This document shows positions 1 through 5,173 of a DNA stretch of 8,369 nt, one piece after another. Location of the stretch: positions 1-8,369 of the forward strand of contig CAVHZH010000095.1 in NCBI GenBank assembly GCA_963640395.1, written 5' to 3'. The notes under the pieces were generated by a model that had not been told where the DNA came from, searched no databases, and saw only the letters and a program-made list of their open reading frames with translations. The stretch comes from W0P33-017 sp963640395 (GTDB lineage: Bacteria; Bacillota; Clostridia; Lachnospirales; Lachnospiraceae). Position numbers and translations under genes: made by a program. Numbering within the stretch: the stretch's first letter is position 1; the number at the start of each line of letters is the position of its first letter.

Positions 1-52
1 GAGCATCTGCCTTACAAGCAGAGGGTCATAGGTTCGAGCCCTATAGGTCCCA
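1..52 (+). tRNA. tRNA-Val (anticodon TAC), 5' end cut off by window edge
   Basis: The 3' two thirds of a tRNA are visible. The anticodon stem TCTGC/GCAGA (6-10 and 18-22) encloses the loop CTTACAA, giving anticodon TAC at 13-15, which reads the valine codon GTA. The T arm is ATAGG-TTCGAGC-CCTAT (28-44). The acceptor 3' strand AGGTCCC (45-51) is followed by discriminator A at 52, and no CCA is encoded. GAGC at 1-4 is the 3' half of the D stem, so roughly the first 20-25 bases lie outside the window. It is the first visible gene of a tRNA cluster. Confidence 0.93.
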
Positions 53-71
53 TTGTACAGCTTATGTACAT

Positions 72-155
72 GCCCGCGTGGCGGAACTGGCAGACGCGCA
101 GGACTTAAAATCCTGTTGTGGTGACACAGTACCGGTTCGATTCCGGTCGCGGGCA
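72..155 (+). tRNA. tRNA-Leu (anticodon TAA)
   Basis: This is a complete class II tRNA. The acceptor stem GCCCGCG (72-78) pairs with CGCGGGC (148-154), and the discriminator is A155. The anticodon stem CAGGA/TCCTG encloses the loop CTTAAAA, with anticodon TAA at 106-108, which reads the leucine codon TTA. A long variable arm lies before the T arm ACCGG-TTCGATT-CCGGT (131-147), as expected for leucine tRNAs. CCA is not encoded. It lies 19 bases after tRNA-Val and is probably processed from the same transcript. Confidence 0.97.
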
Positions 156-181
156 TTGACCGAAAGGTCTAAATTGAATAT

Positions 182-255
182 GTGTGTGTAGCTCAGCTGG
201 ATAGAGCACTTGGCTACGGACCAAGGTGTCGGGGGTTCGAATCCTCTCACGCACG
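182..255 (+). tRNA. tRNA-Arg (anticodon ACG)
   Basis: This is a complete tRNA. The acceptor GTGTGTG (182-188) pairs with CACGCAC (248-254) with one G-U pair, and the discriminator is G255. The anticodon stem CTTGG/CCAAG encloses CTACGGA with anticodon ACG at 216-218, which is normally edited to ICG and reads CGN arginine codons. The T arm is GGGGG-TTCGAAT-CCTCT (231-247) with two G-U pairs. It is the last tRNA of the cluster, followed within six bases by a terminator. Eleven bases of its 3' end recur at 382-392. Confidence 0.96.
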
Positions 256-260
256 TCAAT

Positions 261-300
261 AAAAAGAAAAGATAGGGTATTTACCCTGTCTTTTCTTTTT
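261..300 (+). terminator. Intrinsic terminator of the tRNA cluster
   Basis: The arms 261-279 and 282-300 are complementary over 19 positions with one G-U wobble (T273 with G288). The core is AGGGTA/TACCCT, flanked by an A-rich 5' side and a T-rich 3' side ending in TTCTTTTT. It begins five bases after tRNA-Arg, so it is well placed to end the cluster transcript. Its near-symmetry suggests it could also stop transcription from the opposite direction. Confidence 0.9.
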
Positions 301-324
301 GTTCAAGTCCAGTCGGACTCGAAC
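301..324. repeat. Short inverted repeat with tRNA T-arm-like sequence
   Basis: GTTCAAGTCC (301-310) and GGACTCGAAC (315-324) form a 10-base inverted repeat with one mismatch around the spacer AGTC. The right arm, read on the minus strand, is GTTCGAGTCC, which resembles a tRNA T loop and stem. No acceptor or anticodon arm accompanies it, so it is not a tRNA gene. It sits immediately after the tRNA terminator and may be a fragment of a tRNA-derived repeat. Confidence 0.55.
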
Positions 325-351
325 AGGATCGTTCTCCGTTTCACTTCGGTC

Positions 352-382
352 GGCGCTAGAAGTCCACCGGAGTTCTAGCGCC
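352..382. repeat. Perfect 10-bp inverted repeat, with a third copy of the arm nearby
   Basis: GGCGCTAGAA (352-361) and TTCTAGCGCC (373-382) are perfect inverted copies around an 11-base spacer. The core recurs a third time as ACTTCTAGCG at 446-455, which perfectly complements CGCTAGAAGT at 355-364. There is no T run after the hairpin, so it is not a normal terminator. The whole 301-552 stretch has no coding region that I can support; repeats and a possible promoter are all it shows. It may be a dispersed repeat element of this genome, which cannot be judged from one window. Confidence 0.6.
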
Positions 383-423
383 CTCTCACGCATGATGTGC
401 GGATCATTTTCGACTCTTTTTAC

Positions 424-438
424 ATTTGTACGACAAAT
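424..438. promoter_or_regulatory. Perfect palindrome upstream of thrH, possible operator
   Basis: ATTTGT (424-429) and ACAAAT (433-438) are perfect inverted half-sites around ACG. The extended left half ATTTGTACG (424-432) is also matched by its perfect inverse CGTACAAAT at 502-510, close to the thrH start. Paired half-sites flanking a promoter can bind a regulator dimer or allow looping; that role is inferred from symmetry only. Confidence 0.3.
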
Positions 439-441
439 CCC

Positions 442-470
442 TTGAACTTCTAGCGAATCTATAGTAGTAT
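442..470 (+). promoter_or_regulatory. Candidate promoter for the thrH-dctQ-dctMP operon
   Basis: A -35-like TTGAAC (442-447) and a -10-like TAGTAT (465-470) are separated by 17 bases, each matching the sigma-A consensus at four of six positions. A better -10-like TATACT lies at 468-473 but would need a 20-base spacer. A later TATAAC at 510-515 lacks a convincing -35. Some promoter must lie between the tRNA terminator and thrH, and this is the best candidate I can see. Confidence 0.35.
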
Positions 471-477
471 ACTATAG
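459..477. promoter_or_regulatory. Perfect 8+8 palindrome overlapping the candidate -10, possible operator
   Basis: CTATAGTA (459-466) and TACTATAG (470-477) are perfect inverted half-sites separated by GTA. The 19-base site covers the candidate -10 of the thrH operon, the typical position of a repressor operator. I do not recognise the regulator from the half-site sequence. Confidence 0.4.
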
Positions 478-552
478 GACGTTACTCGGTTAAAGTGGGA
501 GCGTACAAATATAACACATGTGGTTGATGTTGAGATAAAAAGGAGTAGAACC

Positions 553-1152
553 ATGAATATTGTATGTTTGGATTTAGAGGGTGTACTGGTACCGGAGATC
601 TGGATTGCGTTTGCGGAGGCGAGTGGTATTCAAGAGCTGAAAAGAACGACAAGGGACGAACCCGATTATGGCAAGCTGATGAATTTCCGGCTGGATATTT
701 TAAGGGAGCGTGGCTTGGGATTGAAGGAGATTCAGGAAACGATCGCGAAGATCGATCCGCTTCCCGGAGCGAAGGAGTTTTTGGATGAGCTGCGTTCCTT
801 GACGCAGGTAATCATCATCAGTGATACGTTTGAGCAGTTTGCGACTCCGCTCATGAAAAAACTCGGCTGGCCGACGATCATGTGCAATTCCTTAGAGGTA
901 GCAGATAACGGAGAGATCACTGGATTTCGGATGCGCTGTGAGAAGTCAAAGCTCACGACGGTTCGGGCATTACAGTCGATCGGATATGAGACGATCGCCA
1001 GCGGAGACAGCTTCAACGATCTGGCGATGATTCAGGCGAGCAAGGCTGGCTTTTTATTCAAGAGTACCGAGCAGATCAAGAAGGATTATCCCGAGCTGCC
1101 GGCTTTTGAAACATATGATGATTTATTAGTAGCAATCAAGGCTGCTATATAG
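553..1152 (+). CDS. thrH: ThrH-type phosphoserine phosphatase / homoserine phosphotransferase (HAD superfamily)
   Basis: The product is 199 residues, matching the roughly 200-residue ThrH family, whose characterised member from Pseudomonas aeruginosa removes phosphate from phosphoserine and can pass it to homoserine. The HAD motifs are in order: motif I LDLEGVLVPE with D7 and E9 (ThrH uses DxE where most HAD phosphatases have DxD), motif II ISDTF at 89-93, lysines near 131-133, and motif IV GDSFND at 151-156. The region before residue 80 (TTRDEPDY, LDILRERGL) is the typical ThrH cap. It has no signal peptide and should be cytoplasmic. I chose the ATG at 553 because AAAAAGGAG ends eight bases upstream; an upstream in-frame ATG at 520 would add 11 residues and has no such site. 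It is the first gene of the operon with the TRAP genes, 59 bases ahead of dctQ. Pairing with a transporter is not its usual context. Confidence 0.88.
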   Translation: MNIVCLDLEGVLVPEIWIAFAEASGIQELKRTTRDEPDYGKLMNFRLDILRERGLGLKEIQETIAKIDPLPGAKEFLDELRSLTQVIIISDTFEQFATPLMKKLGWPTIMCNSLEVADNGEITGFRMRCEKSKLTTVRALQSIGYETIASGDSFNDLAMIQASKAGFLFKSTEQIKKDYPELPAFETYDDLLVAIKAAI

Positions 1153-1157
1153 AAGAA

Positions 1158-1190
1158 ACCGGAACTGTCCGATATACGGATGGTTCCGGT
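1158..1190 (+). other. Strong intercistronic RNA hairpin between thrH and dctQ
   Basis: The outer arms ACCGGAAC (1158-1165) and GTTCCGGT (1183-1190) are perfect, and TGTCCG/CGGATG continue the stem with G-U pairs to a five-base loop ATATA, giving about 14 bp. No T run follows, so it is not a classical terminator. The dctQ ribosome binding site GAGGAGGG starts only eight bases later. It could protect the upstream mRNA end, act as a processing site, or lower expression of the transporter relative to thrH. Confidence 0.6.
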
Positions 1191-1211
1191 AATTCACGAG
1201 GAGGGTTAGTT

Positions 1212-1709
1212 ATGAACACGTACAAAAAAATCATGCACGGCGTGGTAAAAGTCGAAAATGTAGTGATGGCTGTTACCTTGTTGGCATCACTGTTTCTCAC
1301 GTTCGCAAACGTCGTGGGTCGAAAAGCGGTGAATCACTCGCTCACATGGGTGGACGAGCTAGTCGTCGCTTTGTTTGTGCTGATTTCCCTGATGGGAGCT
1401 GCACTTGCCTGCAGGGAGGACGGTGGACTGGTAGGTTTAAGTCTGGTGTCTGACCGGTTGAGCGGTACTGCAAGGCTGGTACAGAAGCTGCTGGCAAATG
1501 CATTCAGCCTGATCTACTGCATCGTTTTGACATGGCAGGGCGTGATCCGCACCGTTGCTGAATACGAGCAGAATGCACATACCTATGTATTGCATTGGCC
1601 AGGCTGGATTTTCTGGTCTTTTGTGCCGATCTGCGGTATCTTTCTGGTACTTCATTTTATCGAAAATACAATGGATTTCTTAAATGCTAGGAAGGAGGGC
1701 AATCAGTAA
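1212..1709 (+). CDS. dctQ: TRAP transporter small membrane subunit, DctQ family
   Basis: The 165-residue product is the normal size for the four-helix DctQ subunit, which forms the QM membrane complex that takes up organic acids or related solutes using a sodium gradient. Hydrophobic segments lie at about residues 14-36, 44-66, 88-108 and 128-150. The family signature around the second helix is present: a WVDEL stretch (46-50), then LMGAALACREDGG (60-72). The start is supported by GAGGAGGG at 1198-1205. Its stop overlaps the start of dctMP by one base (TAATG), which indicates translational coupling and a matched partnership. The gene order is Q, then M fused to P; most TRAP operons instead have three separate genes or a QM fusion. 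Confidence 0.9.
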   Translation: MNTYKKIMHGVVKVENVVMAVTLLASLFLTFANVVGRKAVNHSLTWVDELVVALFVLISLMGAALACREDGGLVGLSLVSDRLSGTARLVQKLLANAFSLIYCIVLTWQGVIRTVAEYEQNAHTYVLHWPGWIFWSFVPICGIFLVLHFIENTMDFLNARKEGNQ

Positions 1710-4051
1710 TGATCACAGCAGTCCTTTTCTTAGTATTTTTTGTACTTCTGATTTTGGATGTGCCGATCGCAATCTGTCTGGGCGCATCATCCGTGGCTGC
1801 GATTTTGACGGCGGGACAGAGTCTGACTGTCGTGGCGACCAATACATACACAGGTATCAGTAAAACGTTGCTGTTAGCAATTCCGTTTTTTATCCTTGCG
1901 GGAAATATCATGGCGAAAGCAGGTATTTCCAAGCGTCTGATCAAGTTTATTGACAGTTGTGTCGGACATAGACGGGGCGGTATTGCGATTGTCTGTGTCA
2001 TCGTGGCATGTTTCTTCGGAGCGATTTCCGGTTCCGGTCCCGCTACCGTAGCGGCGCTGGGCGCAATCCTCATTCCTGCGATGGTAGAGGCAGGATTCAG
2101 CGCTCCGTTTGCAATGGCGCTGATGGCGGCAGCCAGCTCGATCGCAATCGTTATTCCGCCGAGTATCGCATATGTCGTATACGCATCGATCACAGGCGAA
2201 AATGTAGGTGATCTGTTTATCGCCGGTATTATCCCCGGTATTTTGATGGGTTTGGCGTTGATCGTTGTTGTTATGATCGAGGTGCGGAAGAAAGGGATTC
2301 AGTCATCCCGTGAAAAAGCAAGCTGGAAAGAGCGCTGGGTCACTTTCAAAGACGCTTTCTGGGGATTTTTGATGCCTGTCATTATTCTTGGCGGCATTTA
2401 CGGTGGTGTATTTACACCGACAGAGGCAGCCGCAGTGTCTGCCGTATACGGACTGGTGGTAGGCGTATTTATTTACCGCGAGATCAAATGGAAAGATCTG
2501 TTTGAGATCACGGTAGAGTCTGCCAAGACAACAGGTGGTATCATGCTGATCGTGGCATCTGCGACGTTATTCTCGTATGTATGTACCTTATTCGGTATTT
2601 CTGATGCTGCGTCATCACTGCTTGGAAGCGTATCATCCAACAAGTTTGTATTCCTGTTGATCTGTAACGTGATCTTCCTGATCGCAGGCTGCTTTATCGA
2701 TGCAAACTCAGCAATGTATATTTTTATACCGATCATGTTCCCGATCTGCACTTCACTTGGCTTCAGCCCGGTTGCGTTCGGTATCATGTCCACGTTAAAC
2801 CTTGCGATCGGACAGGTGACACCGCCGGTAGGCGTCAATCTGTTTGTCGCAATCAGCCTGAAGGTAAAAAATGTGGCAAAGGTCACTTTGCAGCAGATTT
2901 CAAAGGCTGTTATGCCGATGATCGCAGCGGCTTTGGTCGTATTGGTCGTATTTACCTATTTCCCGCGTGCTGCCTACACAGACGGCACAAGCCTGTCTAC
3001 GGATACGGATGTGGCGGCGGATGATTCCAAGCTGCAGGCATACGATAACGAGACCTATGATCCTGCGGAGGATGCCTATTATAACGATGCCGAGTGGGAG
3101 GAAATGACATGGCATTTTGCATGTTCGACCGGTGAGACATCGACTTGGGCGAAAGCAGGACGTTACTTTGGCGCTTTGATGGAGGAATCTACGGGCGGCA
3201 AGGTAAAGGTTGTCGTAGACGGCTTCTCCGATCAGTTGACGAACGGCTCGCAGAAGGACGGTATCGGTGCGCTGATGGAGGGTGATCCGGTACAGATATC
3301 TATGCACAGCAATTTGATCTATTCAGGCTTTGATGATCGGTTCAATGTCGTGTCACTGCCGTATATTTTTGATGATTATGACGATGTCGATGCCAAGCTC
3401 GATGGAGAGGCAGGAGAGAAGCTCGAGGAGATTCTCGCAGGCATGGGTCTGAAGTGCTTCGGTATGGCAGAAAACGGTTTCCGCCAGTTGACGAACTCCA
3501 AGCGCCCGGTGACATCTGTAGACGATCTGAACGGTTTAAAGATCCGTGTCGCAGGATCGAACCTGCTGATGAAGTCCTATGAGGACTGGCAGGCAAACGC
3601 GACCAATATGAACTGGTCAGAGACCTATACCGCATTGCAGCAGAATACGGTAGAGGGACAGGAGAATCCGCTTCCGGCGATCGCATCCGCGTCCGTGCAG
3701 GAGGTGCAGGAGTATCTATCCCTGTGGAACGCATATTATGACTGTCTGTTCTTCTGTATGAACGGTGATATTTACGACAGTCTGACCGATGCGCAGCGCG
3801 AGGTCATTGATGCAAATGCGAAAAAGACGATCGATTATCAGCGTGAGATCAACCGCTATGAGTGTGAGCTGCTCGTAGAAAATTGGGAGGCAAATGATAC
3901 GATCGAGGTCGCACATACCGAGGACATCGATACCGACAGCTTTAAGCAGGCGACTGCGGGCGTGGCAGACTGGTTTGTCGATCAGCTTGTCAACACCGAT
4001 GGATTTGATGAGGCAGAGGCGAAGTCACTCGTAGAGGCATTTACCAAATAA
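1709..4051 (+). CDS. Fused TRAP transporter: DctM large membrane subunit joined to a DctP substrate-binding domain
   Basis: One 780-residue frame holds two complete TRAP components. Residues 1-420 are DctM, the multi-helix transport domain, with conserved stretches SGSGPATVAALGA (107-119), IPPSIAYVVYAS (149-160) and GQVTPPVGVNLFVA (368-381). The last helix (about 399-417) follows the lysine-rich segment KVKNVAK and is followed by a long acidic region, so the positive-inside rule puts the C terminus outside the cell. Residues 421-463 form a linker rich in Asp, Glu and Tyr. Residues 464-780 are a full-length DctP domain with ESTGGKVKV (493-501), GFRQLTNSKRP (590-600), LKIRV with the usual ligand-binding arginine R613, the YTALQ stretch (640-644) and EGQENP (649-654). 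There is no signal peptide or lipobox between the parts, so the last DctM helix would serve as the membrane anchor. The binding domain would thus be permanently tethered, similar in principle to ABC importers with fused binding domains. The substrate is unknown. Domain assignments are confident; extracellular orientation is inferred. Confidence 0.9.
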   Translation: MITAVLFLVFFVLLILDVPIAICLGASSVAAILTAGQSLTVVATNTYTGISKTLLLAIPFFILAGNIMAKAGISKRLIKFIDSCVGHRRGGIAIVCVIVACFFGAISGSGPATVAALGAILIPAMVEAGFSAPFAMALMAAASSIAIVIPPSIAYVVYASITGENVGDLFIAGIIPGILMGLALIVVVMIEVRKKGIQSSREKASWKERWVTFKDAFWGFLMPVIILGGIYGGVFTPTEAAAVSAVYGLVVGVFIYREIKWKDLFEITVESAKTTGGIMLIVASATLFSYVCTLFGISDAASSLLGSVSSNKFVFLLICNVIFLIAGCFIDANSAMYIFIPIMFPICTSLGFSPVAFGIMSTLNLAIGQVTPPVGVNLFVAISLKVKNVAKVTLQQISKAVMPMIAAALVVLVVFTYFPRAAYTDGTSLSTDTDVAADDSKLQAYDNETYDPAEDAYYNDAEWEEMTWHFACSTGETSTWAKAGRYFGALMEESTGGKVKVVVDGFSDQLTNGSQKDGIGALMEGDPVQISMHSNLIYSGFDDRFNVVSLPYIFDDYDDVDAKLDGEAGEKLEEILAGMGLKCFGMAENGFRQLTNSKRPVTSVDDLNGLKIRVAGSNLLMKSYEDWQANATNMNWSETYTALQQNTVEGQENPLPAIASASVQEVQEYLSLWNAYYDCLFFCMNGDIYDSLTDAQREVIDANAKKTIDYQREINRYECELLVENWEANDTIEVAHTEDIDTDSFKQATAGVADWFVDQLVNTDGFDEAEAKSLVEAFTK

Positions 4052-4059
4052 AATATACG

Positions 4060-4094
4060 AAAAAGGATCTTTCAGATGCGAAAGATCCTTTTTT
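4060..4094 (+). terminator. Intrinsic terminator after dctMP, probably bidirectional
   Basis: AAAAAGGATCTTTC (4060-4073) pairs perfectly with GAAAGATCCTTTTT (4080-4093) around the six-base loop AGATGC, and the T run extends to 4094. It starts nine bases after the dctMP stop. Because the left arm starts with five A residues, the minus strand also shows a hairpin followed by T residues, so it can end transcripts from the converging lysE remnant. Confidence 0.92.
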
Positions 4095-4128
4095 CCGTTA
4101 TTTATCGGGACAGATTTACAACCGCGAT

Positions 4129-4501
4129 TTAAAATAGCATTTTATAAACACACCAGAACAGCAGCAGAGTCATGACCACATGGAATATGCGGTTCAGAGC
4201 CGGACGGCTGCTGTGCGGCAGCTCCGGTCAGTGTTTTGTATCCGAGCCACACAATGTAGGCGGCACCGACAAAGCGGGCATAGACTTCGACTGCGGGAAT
4301 CAAGTTGTTCAGCAGTGCGCATCCAAAGCCGCAGATGAGCATAACGGTGATCAACCCCGTCCAGATTCCCCGCATGAGCGGCAGGCATTTTTTAAAACCG
4401 TATTGCCCCGTAGAGGATAACAGCAGTACATTGTTCGAACCGGGGCTGAAGGTGGTGGCGCAGGCGTAGGCAGCCAGTGCCAGAAATACAGATAGATTCA
4501 T
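4129..4501 (-). pseudogene. LysE/RhtB-family exporter remnant with internal deletion and frameshift
   Basis: The intact start (ATG at 4501) has a good ribosome binding site, AAAGGAG, eight bases ahead. The first 92 or so residues match the N-terminal half of LysE/RhtB amino-acid exporters: the family motif SPGSNN (residues 19-24), SSTGQYGFKKCLPL, then AAYIVWLGYKTLTG. This frame then runs into a non-family tail and stops at 4142 after 119 residues, where about 200 are expected. In the next frame (down to a stop at 4129) the sequence encodes NRIFHVVMTLLLFWCV plus a few residues, which looks like the last membrane helix of the family. So about 75-80 middle residues, including the fourth and fifth helices, are missing and the ends are out of frame. 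The break falls near 4215-4235. The start signals are well preserved, suggesting the decay is recent. I expect no working exporter. Confidence 0.75.
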
Positions 4502-4520
4502 AACGTGTGCTCCTTTAAAT

Positions 4521-4550
4521 ATCATAAAGCTAGTACAAGGAAATTGTGAA
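4521..4550 (-). promoter_or_regulatory. Candidate promoter of the lysE remnant
   Basis: Read on the minus strand, TTCACA (4550-4545) and TATGAT (4526-4521) are separated by 18 bases and lie directly before the AAAGGAG site of the lysE remnant. It is divergent from the hsp20 promoter, and the CIRCE operator lies about 15 bases upstream of its -35. Confidence 0.35.
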
Positions 4551-4564
4551 AAAAATGTGAATTG

Positions 4565-4591
4565 TTAGCACTCTCTCTTGACGAGTGCTAA
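4565..4591. promoter_or_regulatory. CIRCE operator (HrcA repressor binding site)
   Basis: TTAGCACTC (4565-4573) and GAGTGCTAA (4583-4591) are a perfect nine-base inverted repeat separated by nine bases, exactly the CIRCE consensus. HrcA represses from this site until heat shock titrates its folding by GroEL. The right half overlaps the -35 of the hsp20 promoter, so bound HrcA would block RNA polymerase. The site also lies between two divergent genes. Confidence 0.97.
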
Positions 4592-4606
4592 CAAAAGTGT
4601 TATAAC
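4578..4606 (+). promoter_or_regulatory. Sigma-A-type promoter of hsp20, overlapping CIRCE
   Basis: TTGACG (4578-4583) and TATAAC (4601-4606) are each one mismatch from consensus and are separated by exactly 17 bases. Transcription should start near 4613, giving a leader of about 40 bases before the hsp20 start. Confidence 0.85.
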
Positions 4607-4620
4607 ATAATCAACAAAAG

Positions 4621-4645
4621 AAATGAAGTTTTCATTTGAAAGGAG
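4621..4645 (+). promoter_or_regulatory. AU-rich leader hairpins at the hsp20 ribosome binding site
   Basis: AAATGAA (4621-4627) and TTCATTT (4631-4637) form a perfect seven-base AU-rich stem just ahead of the AAAGGAG ribosome binding site (4639-4645). A competing hairpin pairs TTTTC (4629-4633) with GAAAG (4638-4642) and would cover part of the site. The two are mutually exclusive. Small heat-shock genes often carry leader RNA thermometers, so temperature-sensitive folding is possible, but the masking stem here is short. Confidence 0.35.
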
Positions 4646-4654
4646 ATATGACTT

Positions 4655-5119
4655 ATGATGATGCATGATATTTTTGGAGAAAACTTATTTGATAATTTTA
4701 TGAACGATTTCGCATTCCCGATGTTTCCGACATTCCCGGATACTGAAAAGGTATTATATGGAAAGCACGCAAAAAATTTGATGAAAACAGATATTAAAGA
4801 GCATGAGGATGGATATGAGCTGATCGTCGATCTGCCCGGCTTCAAGAAAGACGAGCTGAAGGTTTCTCTGAAGGATGGTTATCTGACCATTCAGGCTGAG
4901 AAGGGACTGGATAAGGACGAGCAGGAGAAGGAAACCGGCAAGTACATCCGCAAGGAGCGTTACGCAGGTTCTTGTGCAAGATCGTTCTATGTAGGTGATT
5001 ATATCACTGAGGAGGATATCAAGGGCGAGTTCAAGCATGGTATCTTAAAGCTGGAGATTCCTAAGAAAGAAGCGAAACCGAAGGTAGAGCAGAAAAAGTA
5101 TATAGCAATTGAGGGCTAA
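4655..5119 (+). CDS. Hsp20 / alpha-crystallin family small heat-shock protein
   Basis: The 154-residue product is a typical bacterial small heat-shock chaperone, which holds unfolding cytoplasmic proteins without ATP and forms oligomers. The short N-terminal arm (1-42) is rich in Phe and Met (FDNFMNDFAFPMFPTF). The alpha-crystallin domain spans about 43-137, including DGYELIVDLPGFKKDELKV (52-70) and the conserved G-x-L strand FKHGILKLEIPK (127-138). The C-terminal I-x-I oligomerisation motif is I150-A-I152. AAAGGAG at 4639-4645 lies nine bases before the chosen ATG; two further ATG codons follow directly, so the start could shift by one or two residues. It is a single-gene unit with its own CIRCE-controlled promoter and terminator. 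The hsp20 family is often under other heat-shock regulators, so direct HrcA control is a useful detail. Confidence 0.96.
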   Translation: MMMHDIFGENLFDNFMNDFAFPMFPTFPDTEKVLYGKHAKNLMKTDIKEHEDGYELIVDLPGFKKDELKVSLKDGYLTIQAEKGLDKDEQEKETGKYIRKERYAGSCARSFYVGDYITEEDIKGEFKHGILKLEIPKKEAKPKVEQKKYIAIEG

Positions 5120-5138
5120 TGCCTAAATGTACGACAGG

Positions 5139-5173
5139 ACAGGGTCAGCGCGATCAGCGTTGACCCTGTTTTT
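5139..5173 (+). terminator. Intrinsic terminator of hsp20
   Basis: ACAGGGTCAGCGC (5139-5151) pairs with GCGTTGACCCTGT (5157-5169) over 13 positions with one G-U wobble, around the loop GATCA. T residues run from 5169 to 5173. It starts 20 bases after the hsp20 stop. Confidence 0.93.

Noticed and set aside
62..259. Minus-strand open frame across the tRNA cluster
   Set aside because: It covers two complete tRNA genes on the opposite strand and has no protein-like features.
301..519. CRISPR array or riboswitch in the repeat-rich region before thrH
   Set aside because: The repeats are inverted and irregularly spaced, not regular direct repeats with unique spacers, and no known riboswitch core is recognisable.
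520..552. Upstream in-frame ATG of thrH at 520
   Set aside because: It lacks a ribosome binding site and would add 11 residues absent from the ThrH family, whereas ATG at 553 has AAAAAGGAG at ideal spacing.
1687..2193. Long minus-strand open frame (168 residues) opposite the start of dctMP
   Set aside because: It lies entirely antisense to a well supported TRAP gene and shows no recognisable domain; it is a shadow of the coding strand.
3096..3106. Possible internal ribosome binding site GGGAGG and ATG at 3104, which could start a separate dctP inside the fusion
   Set aside because: The spacing from GGGAGG to ATG is only two bases, the resulting protein would have no signal peptide and would stay in the cytoplasm, and the reading frame is continuous with DctM.
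4648..4668. Alternative ATG at 4648 just before the hsp20 start
   Set aside because: It lies two bases from the ribosome binding site and opens a frame of only six codons.
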